Part shown: piece after piece, positions 8,023 to 15,724 of the stretch | How the letters are laid out: every line of letters starts with the position of its first letter | How positions within the stretch are numbered: the first letter of the stretch is position 1 | From: a virus | IMG/VR virus record: IMGVR_UViG_3300032053_000194 | Location: 1 to 39,484 of that record | DNA: 39,484 bases | Strand: one strand, 5' to 3' | The notes under the pieces: generated by a model | What the model was told of the DNA's origin: nothing | Databases searched by the model: none | Seen by the model: the letters and a program-made list of their open reading frames with translations, nothing else | Position numbers and translations under genes: made by a program

Positions 8023-8037
8023 ATGATATGTTTATAC

Positions 8038-8044
8038 ATAAATA
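8038..8044 (-). promoter_or_regulatory. TATTTAT-class (putative phage late) promoter
   Basis: Minus-strand TATTTAT followed by GTATAAAC, 16 bases before the ATG at 8022; same spacing class as the other minus-strand units. Confidence 0.5.
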
Positions 8045-8084
8045 TCGCGTACTCTTTAAAAATCCCATTTAAATACGATATTTA

Positions 8085-8116
8085 TTTGGTATTCTCAAAT
8101 ATTATTTATATCTTTG
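8085..8116 (+). promoter_or_regulatory. Bacteroidota-type promoter for the RNA ligase operon
   Basis: TTTGG 8085-8089, 19 bases, TATCTTTG 8109-8116; ATG at 8137. The spacer contains ATTCTCAAATATT, nearly identical to the spacer of the promoter at 25864. Confidence 0.82.
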
Positions 8117-8136
8117 TTCCAATATAAAAATGTAAT

Positions 8137-8427
8137 ATGGAACTCAAAGGTAAATACAAACTGACTTACACCATTGATAGAGTACCGACAGACTTAATAT
8201 TGAATGTTGAACTCAGACAATGTGAAGGTTTACATAAACCAGGCCGAAACATTTGGGAAGGTGTTGCTGTTCTTGATGGTCAACCTTACACCAAAGAAGA
8301 TCTGAGATATTGTGTCAATGCTAAAATTGCGGCTGAAAGAATTGGTCACAAGTTACGTGATGAGTTAAAAGAAAAATCAAAAAAAGACGGAACAAGCTTC
8401 CGAGTTAAAAAAGAAGAAATAATATGA
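8137..8427 (+). CDS. Hypothetical protein upstream of RNA ligase
   Basis: 96 residues, charged, with a Lys-rich C-terminus. No recognised domain. It overlaps the RNA ligase start by ATGA (8424), so it is translated with it and may be a partner. Confidence 0.75.
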   Translation: MELKGKYKLTYTIDRVPTDLILNVELRQCEGLHKPGRNIWEGVAVLDGQPYTKEDLRYCVNAKIAAERIGHKLRDELKEKSKKDGTSFRVKKEEII

Positions 8428-9464
8428 GAAAATTAGCAACAATTCAAAGAATTTTATCTCTTAGTCCAATTCCAGATGCTGACGCTATCGAAGTTGCTCA
8501 AATTTTAGGATGGAAGGTCGTGGTTAAGAAAGGAGAGTTTCATACTGGAGAATTAGTGGTTTATTGTGAAATTGATTCACTTATGCCCGAACGCGAAGAA
8601 TTTGAGTTTCTAAGAAATTCTAAATTTAGAATTAGAACGGTTAAACTTCGTGGGCAAATTTCACAAGGTATTTGTTTCCCTTTGGATATTCTACCTATTG
8701 AGATTAAATGGCATATTAAAGAACTTGAAAAATCAAGATTGACATTACATGACCAAGCAGATAGTCCTGTTGGTCTTGATGTCACAGAAGAACTTGGCAT
8801 TGAAAAATATGAAGCACCTATTCCCGCAGAACTTGCAGGCGACGCAAAAGGCGGGTTTCCTTCATTTATGATTATAACAGACGAAGATCGTATTCAAATA
8901 TTACCACACATACCGTTAGAGTATATCGGCCAAAAGTTTATTACTACCGAAAAGCTTGATGGCAGCAGTGGATCATTCTATTGGAAGAACGGTCTGTTTG
9001 GCGTTTGTGGTAGAAACTATGAATATTATGAAAGTCTTACCAATTCATTCTGGAAATTTGCGAGGCAGAATTATCTTGAAGAAAAGCTTGGAGTAATTGG
9101 TAGAAATTTAGGTTTACAAGGAGAAATTATAGGTGAAGGAATTCAGAAGAATAAATATAAACTTAAAGGTCAAACTGTCCGGTTTTTTCGGATGTTTGAT
9201 ATTGACGAATATACCTTTTTGCCATATGATGAAATGGTTAAAATTATTGCTGAATTGAAACTTGAAACGGTGCCAATTCTTGATTGGAATTATATACTAC
9301 CTGGTAATGTCGACGAAATTCTTGCATATGCTCAAGGTAAGAGCATCCTTAATCCTGAAGCAGAACGTGAAGGTATAGTATTTGTGAGATCTGAGTTAAA
9401 AAATCAAGGTAGATTAAGTTTCAAAGCGATCTCGAATGAGTTTTTAATTAAAAACAAAGAATAA
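8424..9464 (+). CDS. ATP-dependent RNA ligase, DRB0094/Rnl5 family
   Basis: 346 residues. The N-terminal ~110 residues form an OB-like domain (IPDADAIEVAQILGWKVVV, GELVVYCEIDSLMP) typical of the DRB0094 family. The nucleotidyltransferase domain has KLDG with the adenylated Lys177, GLQGEIIGEGIQKNKY (motif IIIa-like), EGIVF at 316-320 (motif IV) and SFK with Lys334 (motif V). The Deinococcus homologue seals 3'-OH/5'-phosphate breaks in RNA-containing duplexes. In a phage a likely use is repair of RNA cut by host defences, perhaps with the P-loop kinase at 17816; this pairing is inference. Confidence 0.9.
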   Translation: MRKLATIQRILSLSPIPDADAIEVAQILGWKVVVKKGEFHTGELVVYCEIDSLMPEREEFEFLRNSKFRIRTVKLRGQISQGICFPLDILPIEIKWHIKELEKSRLTLHDQADSPVGLDVTEELGIEKYEAPIPAELAGDAKGGFPSFMIITDEDRIQILPHIPLEYIGQKFITTEKLDGSSGSFYWKNGLFGVCGRNYEYYESLTNSFWKFARQNYLEEKLGVIGRNLGLQGEIIGEGIQKNKYKLKGQTVRFFRMFDIDEYTFLPYDEMVKIIAELKLETVPILDWNYILPGNVDEILAYAQGKSILNPEAEREGIVFVRSELKNQGRLSFKAISNEFLIKNKE

Positions 9465-9479
9465 AAAGCAGGAAATAAT

Positions 9480-9680
9480 ATGATCCCAAATAAAACAATT
9501 AGAATTGAAATACCAGTAACTCCAATTTTTGTTGAAGATAAGAATAATAAAAGTTTTACAGCATATTTCAAAGAATTTCCTGAAGTTATTACAGAAGGAA
9601 GGACAATGGAAAAAGCTCTACGAAATCTAAAAATGGCAATTTTTGATGTTTTTAAATATAAAAATACATTACCATTATGA
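9480..9680 (+). CDS. HicB-like small protein
   Basis: 66 residues. The middle (FTAYFKEFPEVITEGRTMEK) matches the HicB fold: a strand, a FPEV..EG turn, then a helix (ALRNLKMAIFDVF). There is no C-terminal DNA-binding domain and no HicA toxin beside it. It may be an orphan antitoxin-like or RNase-H-like protein. Confidence 0.7.
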   Translation: MIPNKTIRIEIPVTPIFVEDKNNKSFTAYFKEFPEVITEGRTMEKALRNLKMAIFDVFKYKNTLPL

Positions 9681-9901
9681 GAGTAAGAACGCTTAGAATG
9701 AAAGACGGGTTCAAAGAATTCGCTATGATAAATGATATAGGAAAATTTTACACATCCGCTACGCCACAATTGATTAATAATATGGCGACAAGAGAAACTT
9801 TAAAACTTTTTAAAGAAACTTTTTATTCTGACTCAGAAATTGATTTTGATCAGGTTGAAATTGTTGAATTTGAAATGACTGAAATAGGTGTGATTGAATA
9901 A
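9677..9901 (+). CDS. Hypothetical protein, 74 aa
   Basis: Joined to the HicB-like gene by ATGA. The C-terminus is acidic (VEIVEFEMTEIG). It does not show the HicA pattern. No recognised domain. Confidence 0.65.
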   Translation: MRVRTLRMKDGFKEFAMINDIGKFYTSATPQLINNMATRETLKLFKETFYSDSEIDFDQVEIVEFEMTEIGVIE

Positions 9902-9939
9902 ATACACGAAATTATAGCGCATATGCGAAAAATTTTATT

Positions 9940-9947
9940 TATATTTG
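9940..9947 (+). promoter_or_regulatory. Probable -7 box (TATATTTG) for the secreted-protein operon
   Basis: TATATTTG at 9940-9947 in a gene boundary, but no TTTGG 19 bases upstream, so the match is partial. Confidence 0.45.
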
Positions 9948-9951
9948 CAAA

Positions 9952-9978
9952 ATGGAATTAATATTAAAACATTACTAA
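9952..9978 (+). CDS. Eight-codon upstream ORF
   Basis: ATG at 9952, five bases after the -7 box, encodes MELILKHY and stops with TAA at 9976-9978, which overlaps the ATG of the next gene (TAATG). Its position and the stop/start overlap suggest a leader that couples or tunes translation of the secreted protein. Confidence 0.4.
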   Translation: MELILKHY

Positions 9979-10808
9979 TGAGCAAAATTACACGATGTAG
10001 AGGAGTATCCATACTTATGGCATCTCTCTTATTTATCGCGATGACCAACTCTGTTAGTGGTCAAACCAATACAAAATTCGAACTGATGTATGATGATGTT
10101 TGGGGTAGTTTATATAATCCTGAACCAGAACAATGTGACGAAACTCCAACAATTACTGCTGATGGATCTGTAATCGATACTCTTAATGCTAGTAAACAGC
10201 GTTGGGTGGCGGTTAGCCAGGATCTATTATGGAGTCCTCTACGACATCGATTATTTGTAAAAGACCCTATTAACGATCATCGATATGAAGGAAAGATAAA
10301 ATTTGGAGACACTATATGGGTTGAGAGCCCAAATCCCCGTATTAACGGTAAATGGGTTGTTCATGATCTTATGAACAAAAAATATTATAATGCAATAGAT
10401 TTTTTACAAACCACAGGTGATGGATACCTATATAATAATGATAAGCTATGGGATGGGAAGTTTAAAATCATTTCAGTTTACAAAATTAATAAGGGTGTTG
10501 AATACAATGTACCAAAAGTTAAAATTCCATTCAACATAAGTGTGGCGAATGAAGACCAACTTATAGTTAATAAAAATATTGTACAATATAATTCTGACGA
10601 TATATGGGATTGTTTACATCTGAATCATGTAAATGCACAGGAAAAATCTTGGAGATTACGATTATCACTATATAAGAAACGAATGGAAATTGAAAAATCA
10701 TATAATATGATTGATTCAATAAAAAAAGAAATTCGTAAATCCGAAGCGTTAGAAAAACTATATAAAAAAGAAATAAAAAGGTTAAATAAAAATGTTATTG
10801 TTTATTAA
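9978..10808 (+). CDS. Secreted protein with possible 3D/double-psi barrel domain
   Basis: 276 residues from ATG 9978; the longer TTG start at 9945 falls in the promoter and is rejected. An N-terminal signal peptide (basic start, hydrophobic VSILMASLLFIAM, then NSVSGQ) predicts export. The middle segment (KIKFGDTIWVES, then GKWVVHDLMNKKYYNAIDFL) resembles 3D/RlpA-like domains (GD.I.V...G.W.V.D.M....ID). These occur in cell-wall enzymes, so a role in the envelope or lysis is possible. The C-terminal 70 residues are a charged helix, likely coiled coil. Next gene follows after 12 bases. Confidence 0.65.
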   Translation: MSKITRCRGVSILMASLLFIAMTNSVSGQTNTKFELMYDDVWGSLYNPEPEQCDETPTITADGSVIDTLNASKQRWVAVSQDLLWSPLRHRLFVKDPINDHRYEGKIKFGDTIWVESPNPRINGKWVVHDLMNKKYYNAIDFLQTTGDGYLYNNDKLWDGKFKIISVYKINKGVEYNVPKVKIPFNISVANEDQLIVNKNIVQYNSDDIWDCLHLNHVNAQEKSWRLRLSLYKKRMEIEKSYNMIDSIKKEIRKSEALEKLYKKEIKRLNKNVIVY

Positions 10809-10820
10809 AAAAAGAAAAAA

Positions 10821-11999
10821 ATGAAAAAATTATTAATGTTATTTGTTCTACTTGTAGCATCAGTTACAATGTTCGGTCAGCCGATAATTCCACAAGTAGT
10901 TAATGGTCCTTCTGTATCTAAAGATCCTCCTCAAATGATAAATGGATTTTTTATGATTAAGAGCTATGATCCTACTACTATTACATCTCCCGTAAAGCAC
11001 ACAAAAAGACGTACTCAGAAGTATAATACACCGCCAGTGGCTCTAAATCGGCCTATTGGAACAAGAGATACTTTGGTTCTTTATAGTAATATCACTTTGG
11101 ATTATCCTATTATAGAATTACTTCCAGATACCACTCCAAAGTATGCCGCTCCAAATTTGGGTAAATATGTTGATACAACTACTCTAAAGTTAATTATTAT
11201 ACCTCATATGTATAAGAATCGAGGAACAACTAAAATTCTATCAGGAATAGGTTTACAAGCAATTGCATTGGGACTGGTCGCATATGCCAATACAGATATT
11301 ACATCAGTTATGGATGTCACGGAGACACATGAATTGTCATATACGTATCCAGTATATGAATTACAGAATGGTACTCCGATAATCACATCAAATACAACGA
11401 CCACAATAGACCCGCCAGTCACAACTATCGAAACAAGTACGTCAACAAATACGTCAACAACGACAACTGTGGCTGATCCTATAACTACAACTACGATTAT
11501 TCCAACTATCACAACTACAACTACAACAACAGAAACGCCATCTGATTTTATTCCTGACAAGCCTTTTGGCCACGGATGTTTTCCCTTTGGAAAACCTCAC
11601 CCTGTTCTGCCTCCTAGCGTAACTACTATTAATAATACAACTATTAATAACAATGTGACTAATACCACCACAAACGCTAATACTACAACTACAAATACGA
11701 CCACAAATACAACTACGAACACAACTACAACGGTAAACAATACAACTAATGTTGATATATCTGTAACCACTCCAAATCCAACATTGATTTCACATATGGA
11801 AACTGGTAAAATTACTTATACTGAGACACATCAACAAGTTACGGTTCATGAGAGAAACAAAACGCCTTATTATATTGCTGGTGGTGTTATGGCCGCTGCA
11901 GGTGTTGTTCTTGAAGTATTGGGTATCGTTGACCTTCATAATGCTAATGTATATGTTACCAAAAATAGCGTTGGCGTTGGGTTTAAGTTTAAGTTTTAA
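10821..11999 (+). CDS. Secreted Thr/Asn-rich protein
   Basis: 392 residues. A signal peptide (MKKLLMLFVLLVASVTMFGQ) is followed by a Pro-rich region, a hydrophobic segment (ILSGIGLQAIALGLVAYAN), and two long Thr-rich stretches (about residues 190-240 and 270-320, the second rich in NTT), then a Gly/Ala hydrophobic segment (YYIAGGVMAAAGVVLEVLG) and a strand-like end finishing in FKFKF. The paired hydrophobic segments resemble those of Bacteroidota envelope proteins. The Thr tracts use ACA, ACG, ACT and ACC mixed, so they are not simple slippage products. Function unknown; possibly a glycosylated surface protein made during infection. Confidence 0.7.
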   Translation: MKKLLMLFVLLVASVTMFGQPIIPQVVNGPSVSKDPPQMINGFFMIKSYDPTTITSPVKHTKRRTQKYNTPPVALNRPIGTRDTLVLYSNITLDYPIIELLPDTTPKYAAPNLGKYVDTTTLKLIIIPHMYKNRGTTKILSGIGLQAIALGLVAYANTDITSVMDVTETHELSYTYPVYELQNGTPIITSNTTTTIDPPVTTIETSTSTNTSTTTTVADPITTTTIIPTITTTTTTTETPSDFIPDKPFGHGCFPFGKPHPVLPPSVTTINNTTINNNVTNTTTNANTTTTNTTTNTTTNTTTTVNNTTNVDISVTTPNPTLISHMETGKITYTETHQQVTVHERNKTPYYIAGGVMAAAGVVLEVLGIVDLHNANVYVTKNSVGVGFKFKF

Positions 12000-12005
12000 T
12001 ATATT

Positions 12006-12233
12006 ATGAAGTCAGTCTCAAGGATAAATCATGCGTGCATGTATTATCCTTGTCATGATAAGGATAAACTTGAAGACTGTGTGTTCTGTTATTGTCCCAA
12101 ATATCCCTGTGAACATCCGGACTATGGGAAATATTTAGATAATGGTATATGGGACTGCAGCCAGTGCACATGGATCCACGAAAAAGATAGAGTAGATGCA
12201 ATATTTGATTTTTTAAAAGGTGAGTTTTTATAG
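12006..12233 (+). CDS. Cysteine-rich small domain protein (PF04071-like)
   Basis: 75 residues. The pattern CVFCYCPKYPCEH, then DCSQCTWIHEKD matches the 'cysteine-rich small domain' found in archaea and bacteria (CxxCYCPLYPC ... dCS.C..pH). It probably binds zinc or another metal. Role in a phage is unknown. Confidence 0.75.
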   Translation: MKSVSRINHACMYYPCHDKDKLEDCVFCYCPKYPCEHPDYGKYLDNGIWDCSQCTWIHEKDRVDAIFDFLKGEFL

Positions 12234-12255
12234 TGAATATATAAAAAATTTTAGT

Positions 12256-12263
12256 TATATTTG
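12256..12263 (+). promoter_or_regulatory. -7 box (TATATTTG) directly before the tRNA-like gene
   Basis: TATATTTG ends five bases before the first base of the acceptor stem at 12268, so transcription would begin at or next to the RNA's 5' end. No good TTTGG lies 19 bases upstream. Confidence 0.5.
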
Positions 12264-12267
12264 TGTA

Positions 12268-12393
12268 GTTTGGATGCCGAAGTGGTCAAACGGGCGAAGT
12301 TGAACAAAAATGAGCCAATCTAACCGCTATATTAGAGCGGAGACAAGGATGAGTTGATTTCGTACACCGAAGGTTCGAATCCTTCTCCAAACT
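12268..12393 (+). tRNA. tRNA-like gene with about 51 extra bases in the anticodon loop
   Basis: Perfect 7-bp acceptor stem (GTTTGGA 12268-12274 / TCCAAAC 12386-12392), D arm with 3-bp CCG/CGG stem (12277-12293) and GTGGT loop, and perfect T arm (GAAGG, TTCGAAT, CCTTC, 12369-12385). An anticodon stem forms only between CGAAG (12295-12299) and TTTCG (12358-12362). The loop then begins TTGAA (12300-12304), giving anticodon GAA (Phe), but continues for about 51 more bases before the 3' stem. The extra segment holds its own hairpin CCGCT/AGCGG (12324-12340). It is either an intron-bearing tRNA-Phe, an interrupted pseudogene, or an unusual RNA; the D arm looks more like class II tRNAs, so the identity is not certain. 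No CCA is encoded. Confidence 0.6.
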
Positions 12394-12395
12394 CA

Positions 12396-12932
12396 ATGAC
12401 AGTAAGAAAAAAGAAGGCAAGAGTAAAACCAAGATTATCGAGTAGGCCTAAATTAATTACTTTGTATGAAATGGAAATTGCCATATCTAAATTATATGGT
12501 ATAAGACAACACATAATAGTACCCAATCTATCTTGGGGATTTTTATCGCACGAGGCAGATCTTTTTATAATTAAACGATCAGGCTTTGGCGTGGAAGTGG
12601 AAATAAAGCGCAGTCTTCAAGATATGAAAGCCGATAAAAATAAAGGTCATAATCATATAGATAAACAAAACAGAATTAATGAATTTTATTATGCGTTTCC
12701 AATTGAATTATTAGAAAAATGTAAACCATTTGTGCCTGAGGGTGCAGGAATAATTACATGTCATAAATCGCATGATAATTCATATCGAACATATGCAAAA
12801 TTTAATCGAGATGCCATAAAAATAAAAAATAGTAGAAAACTTACGATAGAAGAACAACTTACCATAGCGAGATTAGGCTGCCTCCGGATAACATCGCTAA
12901 AAGAAAAAATTGTGAGGTTAATGAATAAATAA
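12396..12932 (+). CDS. PD-(D/E)XK-like nuclease, MmcB-like
   Basis: 178 residues from ATG 12396, just after the tRNA-like gene; the TTG extension to 12354 would run through the tRNA and is rejected. The core has Asp55 in HEADLFII, then VEVEIKRS with Glu69-x-Lys71, then D/K-rich KADKNKGHNHIDK and a YYAFP strand, and a later AGIITC strand. This is the order seen in MmcB-type putative repair nucleases of the PD-(D/E)XK fold. It probably acts on phage or host DNA. Confidence 0.65.
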   Translation: MTVRKKKARVKPRLSSRPKLITLYEMEIAISKLYGIRQHIIVPNLSWGFLSHEADLFIIKRSGFGVEVEIKRSLQDMKADKNKGHNHIDKQNRINEFYYAFPIELLEKCKPFVPEGAGIITCHKSHDNSYRTYAKFNRDAIKIKNSRKLTIEEQLTIARLGCLRITSLKEKIVRLMNK

Positions 12933-13139
12933 ATGAACCATACCATTGAAAAATTAAAAAACAAATTGGAATATACTGAGGGAAAAACAGTTGTTTCATT
13001 GGATGGTTATGCATTCATAGATGAAAGTGGTGGATGTATAATAATCGTCTATGGGGAAGGTCGTAGAGATGTTATGGAAAAATATTTAAATGAACCAGAA
13101 GATATTTTGAAAATCAAATATAAAATCGTATATTTGTGA
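12933..13139 (+). CDS. Hypothetical protein, 68 aa
   Basis: Begins directly after the upstream TAA. Short alternating strand/helix pattern (KTVVSLDGYAFIDESGG, CIIIVYGEG). No recognised domain. The next gene's promoter lies inside its 3' end. Confidence 0.65.
   Translation: MNHTIEKLKNKLEYTEGKTVVSLDGYAFIDESGGCIIIVYGEGRRDVMEKYLNEPEDILKIKYKIVYL
13105..13136 (+). promoter_or_regulatory. Intragenic Bacteroidota-type promoter giving a near-leaderless mRNA
   Basis: TTTTG 13105-13109, 19 bases, TATATTTG 13129-13136, inside the end of the upstream gene. The next ATG is at 13141, only five bases beyond the box, so the transcript would start at or very near the start codon. Confidence 0.5.
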
Positions 13140-13140
13140 T

Positions 13141-13347
13141 ATGAAAGATTCTAAAGAATGTAATAAATTTCAAGGATTACGATGGTGCGCAATATCATCG
13201 AAAAGAACCGTTATTTCAGTTAAATCAACGCCAGATGAGGCATATTTTGATGCTGTGAGTCAGGGTGAATGTTCGCCAATAATTGTACGAGGATATATTG
13301 TAGAAAATGAAAAAAATGACAGAAAAAGAGGAGTTACAACTATATAG
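13141..13347 (+). CDS. Small hypothetical protein, DUF5678-like layout
   Basis: 68 residues. FQGLRWCAISSKRTVISV followed by a helix (TPDEAYFDAVSQG) and a SPIIVRGYIV strand resembles DUF5678-type domains (G.W.A......v......a...A...g..p.i..v). Family assignment is tentative. Confidence 0.6.
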   Translation: MKDSKECNKFQGLRWCAISSKRTVISVKSTPDEAYFDAVSQGECSPIIVRGYIVENEKNDRKRGVTTI

Positions 13348-13525
13348 AAGGTTGTTGGTTCATTTACATACTTGTAGGTGGACAGGTCACGCTGATAAGG
13401 TTAAAGAAATTCTTGATGCGATCGGAAAATATTCATATGCCAGAACTAATTCCAATGGTGATTGGAAACAAGAAGAAGAACAGGAAATATCAACACTATT
13501 AAATCTCAAAAAATTCATAGAATAA
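13307..13525 (+). CDS. Hypothetical protein, 72 aa
   Basis: Helical, charged, no recognised domain. ATG at 13307 overlaps the upstream gene by 41 bases; the in-frame ATG at 13316 is an alternative. Its TAA overlaps the next ATG (TAATG at 13523). Confidence 0.6.
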   Translation: MKKMTEKEELQLYRRLLVHLHTCRWTGHADKVKEILDAIGKYSYARTNSNGDWKQEEEQEISTLLNLKKFIE

Positions 13526-13701
13526 TGCCGAAAAAAGATTATTGGAACGATCTAGGATCTCAATTGTGGCGAGCAGTCATTAATAAAGGCGAAATTTTTT
13601 ATCCTGAAGGACTCAGAGGTAAAGTGGAATATCATATAAAAAAGAATGGTCAAGTTATTTTAAGAAAGGTAAAAAATGCCAAGAAGAAAAAAGGTAAATG
13701 A
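13525..13701 (+). CDS. Basic hypothetical protein, 58 aa
   Basis: Start set at ATG 13525, overlapping the upstream stop; the earlier in-frame ATG at 13462 lies within the previous gene. The C-terminus is strongly basic (NAKKKKGK), suggesting nucleic-acid contact. Overlaps the helicase start by 26 bases. Confidence 0.6.
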   Translation: MPKKDYWNDLGSQLWRAVINKGEIFYPEGLRGKVEYHIKKNGQVILRKVKNAKKKKGK

Positions 13702-15124
13702 TGTTCTGCATCTCGGTGTAAATCAGCTTATGACCTTTCAGGGGAAAATTATTGACTTTAATAATGAACAAATTGAAGGATTGAACAAGATCCGTGCATG
13801 GTTAAAGAATGGTGATACTTTCTTTACTCTGGCGGGATATGCGGGTACAGGAAAAAGCTCAATAGTTAAAAAAATTCTTGATGAATATCGTGGTGATGTG
13901 GTGGTGAGTGCGCCGACCCATAAATCGGTTAGAGTTGTTGCCGATTTAACTGACAGAGAGGCAAAAACTTTGCAAAGTTTACTGGGGTTACGCCCTGACG
14001 CCGAAGCCGCGGATTTTAATCCGAATGATTTACAATTTAAGCCAATTGCAGATCCCAAAATAAATTCTTATAATTTTGTAATTTTGGACGAATGCAGTAT
14101 GGTAAATAGTGAACTTTTTCATTACATCAAGACACTAACACTAAACACACAGATAAAAATATTATTCGTTGGAGATCCAGCCCAGGTACCGCCGATTGAC
14201 CAGAAAATATCAGAAGTTTTTCATCAATCCGATATTGAAATCCATTGGTTAACAAAAGTAGAACGACAAAGCTCAGATAACCCAATAATGTTTCTTTATG
14301 ATGATTTAAGAAATAATTTAAGTTCGGTTGATGGTGGGTTCATAAGAAAAACAAATGTTAATGAAAAGGGTGAAGGGGTTATATTTACTACAAATAAAGA
14401 CGAATTCAGAAAAACGATTCTTGAAACATTTAATTCTGAAAATTCTAAGAATAATATTAATTTTGCCAAGGTTATTGCATGGAGAAATAAAACAGTAATG
14501 GCATCAAATAAAATAATTAGAACTGCATTATTTGGAAAAGATAGTGATGTGATTGAAATTAATGACAGTATAATGGGATATCGAAGTGTACGCTCATCGA
14601 ATGCTCGGTATAATATTATTGAAAATTCCGAAGATTACAAAGTCATAAACAAAATGGATTTATCTATAAATAAATATGGAATATCAGGATATCAAGTTCG
14701 ATTGAGAGAAGATCTCCCTCACGGTAAATTCAAAAATAAAGACATTTTTATCATTAATAGTAATGATAATGAAAATCTTCATAATTACGCTGAGTTACAT
14801 GATAAATTTAAGAAAACAGGTAAAGAGAGAAAAGAGATTGGATCGTGGAGCGAATATTACAGTTTCAGGAGGCAAAATATTTTAATGAAAACCATATTCA
14901 AATATAGGGATGGAACTCCAAGAAATAAACACGATATAATTGTTAAAGATATCGACTACGGTTATGCGATAACTGGGCACAAATCACAGGCTTCAACATA
15001 TGACATAGTTTTTGTACTAGAAAATGATATCAAATGTAATCCAGTCATAACCGAGCGCAACAAGATTTTTTACGTGGCCGTTTCTCGTCCATCAAAATGT
15101 GCTTATATTTTATATGAAAATTGA
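13676..15124 (+). CDS. SF1 DNA helicase, Dda/RecD2-like
   Basis: 482 residues, near the 439 of T4 Dda. Motif I GYAGTGKS (54-61), motif Ia VVSAPTHKS, motif II DECSM (138-142), motif III GDPAQVPP (166-173), a Q/R element KVERQSSDNP, and the C-terminal motifs ITGHKSQASTYD and FYVAVSRPS (motif VI region). Such helicases move 5'-3' on single strands and help start phage replication and remodel forks. Its stop is two bases from the convergent GIY-YIG gene. Confidence 0.92.
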   Translation: MPRRKKVNDVLHLGVNQLMTFQGKIIDFNNEQIEGLNKIRAWLKNGDTFFTLAGYAGTGKSSIVKKILDEYRGDVVVSAPTHKSVRVVADLTDREAKTLQSLLGLRPDAEAADFNPNDLQFKPIADPKINSYNFVILDECSMVNSELFHYIKTLTLNTQIKILFVGDPAQVPPIDQKISEVFHQSDIEIHWLTKVERQSSDNPIMFLYDDLRNNLSSVDGGFIRKTNVNEKGEGVIFTTNKDEFRKTILETFNSENSKNNINFAKVIAWRNKTVMASNKIIRTALFGKDSDVIEINDSIMGYRSVRSSNARYNIIENSEDYKVINKMDLSINKYGISGYQVRLREDLPHGKFKNKDIFIINSNDNENLHNYAELHDKFKKTGKERKEIGSWSEYYSFRRQNILMKTIFKYRDGTPRNKHDIIVKDIDYGYAITGHKSQASTYDIVFVLENDIKCNPVITERNKIFYVAVSRPSKCAYILYEN

Positions 15125-15125
15125 T

Positions 15126-15710
15126 TTATAATTTAATTGAGTACCAACCAATATATTTTCCTCTTTTTATTTTTCTGTTGAATCTATAGGTCATACTAAA
15201 GCTTTTAAAATGCATATTTAATTTTTTCAATGTTTCTCTAAAATCCCCATTAAATTTATAAATTAATTCGTTTTTTTGATTGTATATTTCATAATTTCCA
15301 GCACGACTTTTATATGTTCTTTCTCTTTTTGTTTGTTTACATTTTTCTATACTTTCAGCGCTTGGCCTAATACCTATGTGTGACTTACTTATTTTTTGTT
15401 TTGTTTCTTCCGAAATTTTATATTGGCCACCACCCTCTGTCAGATTCATACCGTATTCGGTATTAAATGTTTTATATTCTTTAATATAATGTTTTTCTAA
15501 TTCATTTAATTCCAATTCAGAACATTTATGAATAATTTCAAAATTATGATTATTCCATCCATATTTTTTTAATGAATTATATAATCTTGGTTGATCACGA
15601 CACTTCATTGATGCATATGCCCATTTTCTATTAATAAGATCTATTGATTGTCCAATATAAATCCCATCGCTTGGTGAAGTAATTTTATATATTCCGCAGA
15701 TTTTATTCAT
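15126..15710 (-). CDS. GIY-YIG homing endonuclease
   Basis: 194 residues. GIYKI near residue 6 and YIGQSID near residue 18, an HNFEI element and ELEKHYIKEYKTF with the helix Glu, then a NUMOD3-like motif (ISEETKQKISKSHIG) and a basic DNA-binding tail. The N-terminal 100 residues closely parallel the protein at 2050-2727, but the GHIPWNKGK repeats are absent. It sits directly behind the helicase gene on the opposite strand. Confidence 0.88.
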   Translation of the reverse strand: MNKICGIYKITSPSDGIYIGQSIDLINRKWAYASMKCRDQPRLYNSLKKYGWNNHNFEIIHKCSELELNELEKHYIKEYKTFNTEYGMNLTEGGGQYKISEETKQKISKSHIGIRPSAESIEKCKQTKRERTYKSRAGNYEIYNQKNELIYKFNGDFRETLKKLNMHFKSFSMTYRFNRKIKRGKYIGWYSIKL

Positions 15711-15724
15711 AATAATGTTTTATT

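Noticed and set aside
9480-9901. Complete HicAB toxin-antitoxin pair
   Set aside because: The first gene is HicB-like, but the second lacks the HicA double-stranded RNA-binding pattern and the HicB-like protein has no DNA-binding tail.
9900-9906. ATAAATA at 9900 as another TATTTAT-class element
   Set aside because: It points to the minus strand, where no gene begins within 15-20 bases.
11204-11560. Antisense ORF of Val-rich protein opposite the Thr-rich gene
   Set aside because: It is the mirror of ACN codons (reverse complement gives Val-rich GTN runs); the sense frame has a signal peptide and matches the operon.
12324-12340. Hairpin CCGCT/AGCGG as the real anticodon arm (anticodon ATT)
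   Set aside because: It would leave about 29 unpaired bases after the D arm and a 28-base variable region without a stem, and A34-type Asn tRNA is not expected.
12300-12357. Group I intron in the tRNA-like gene
   Set aside because: The insert is about 51 bases, far below the size of a group I catalytic core.
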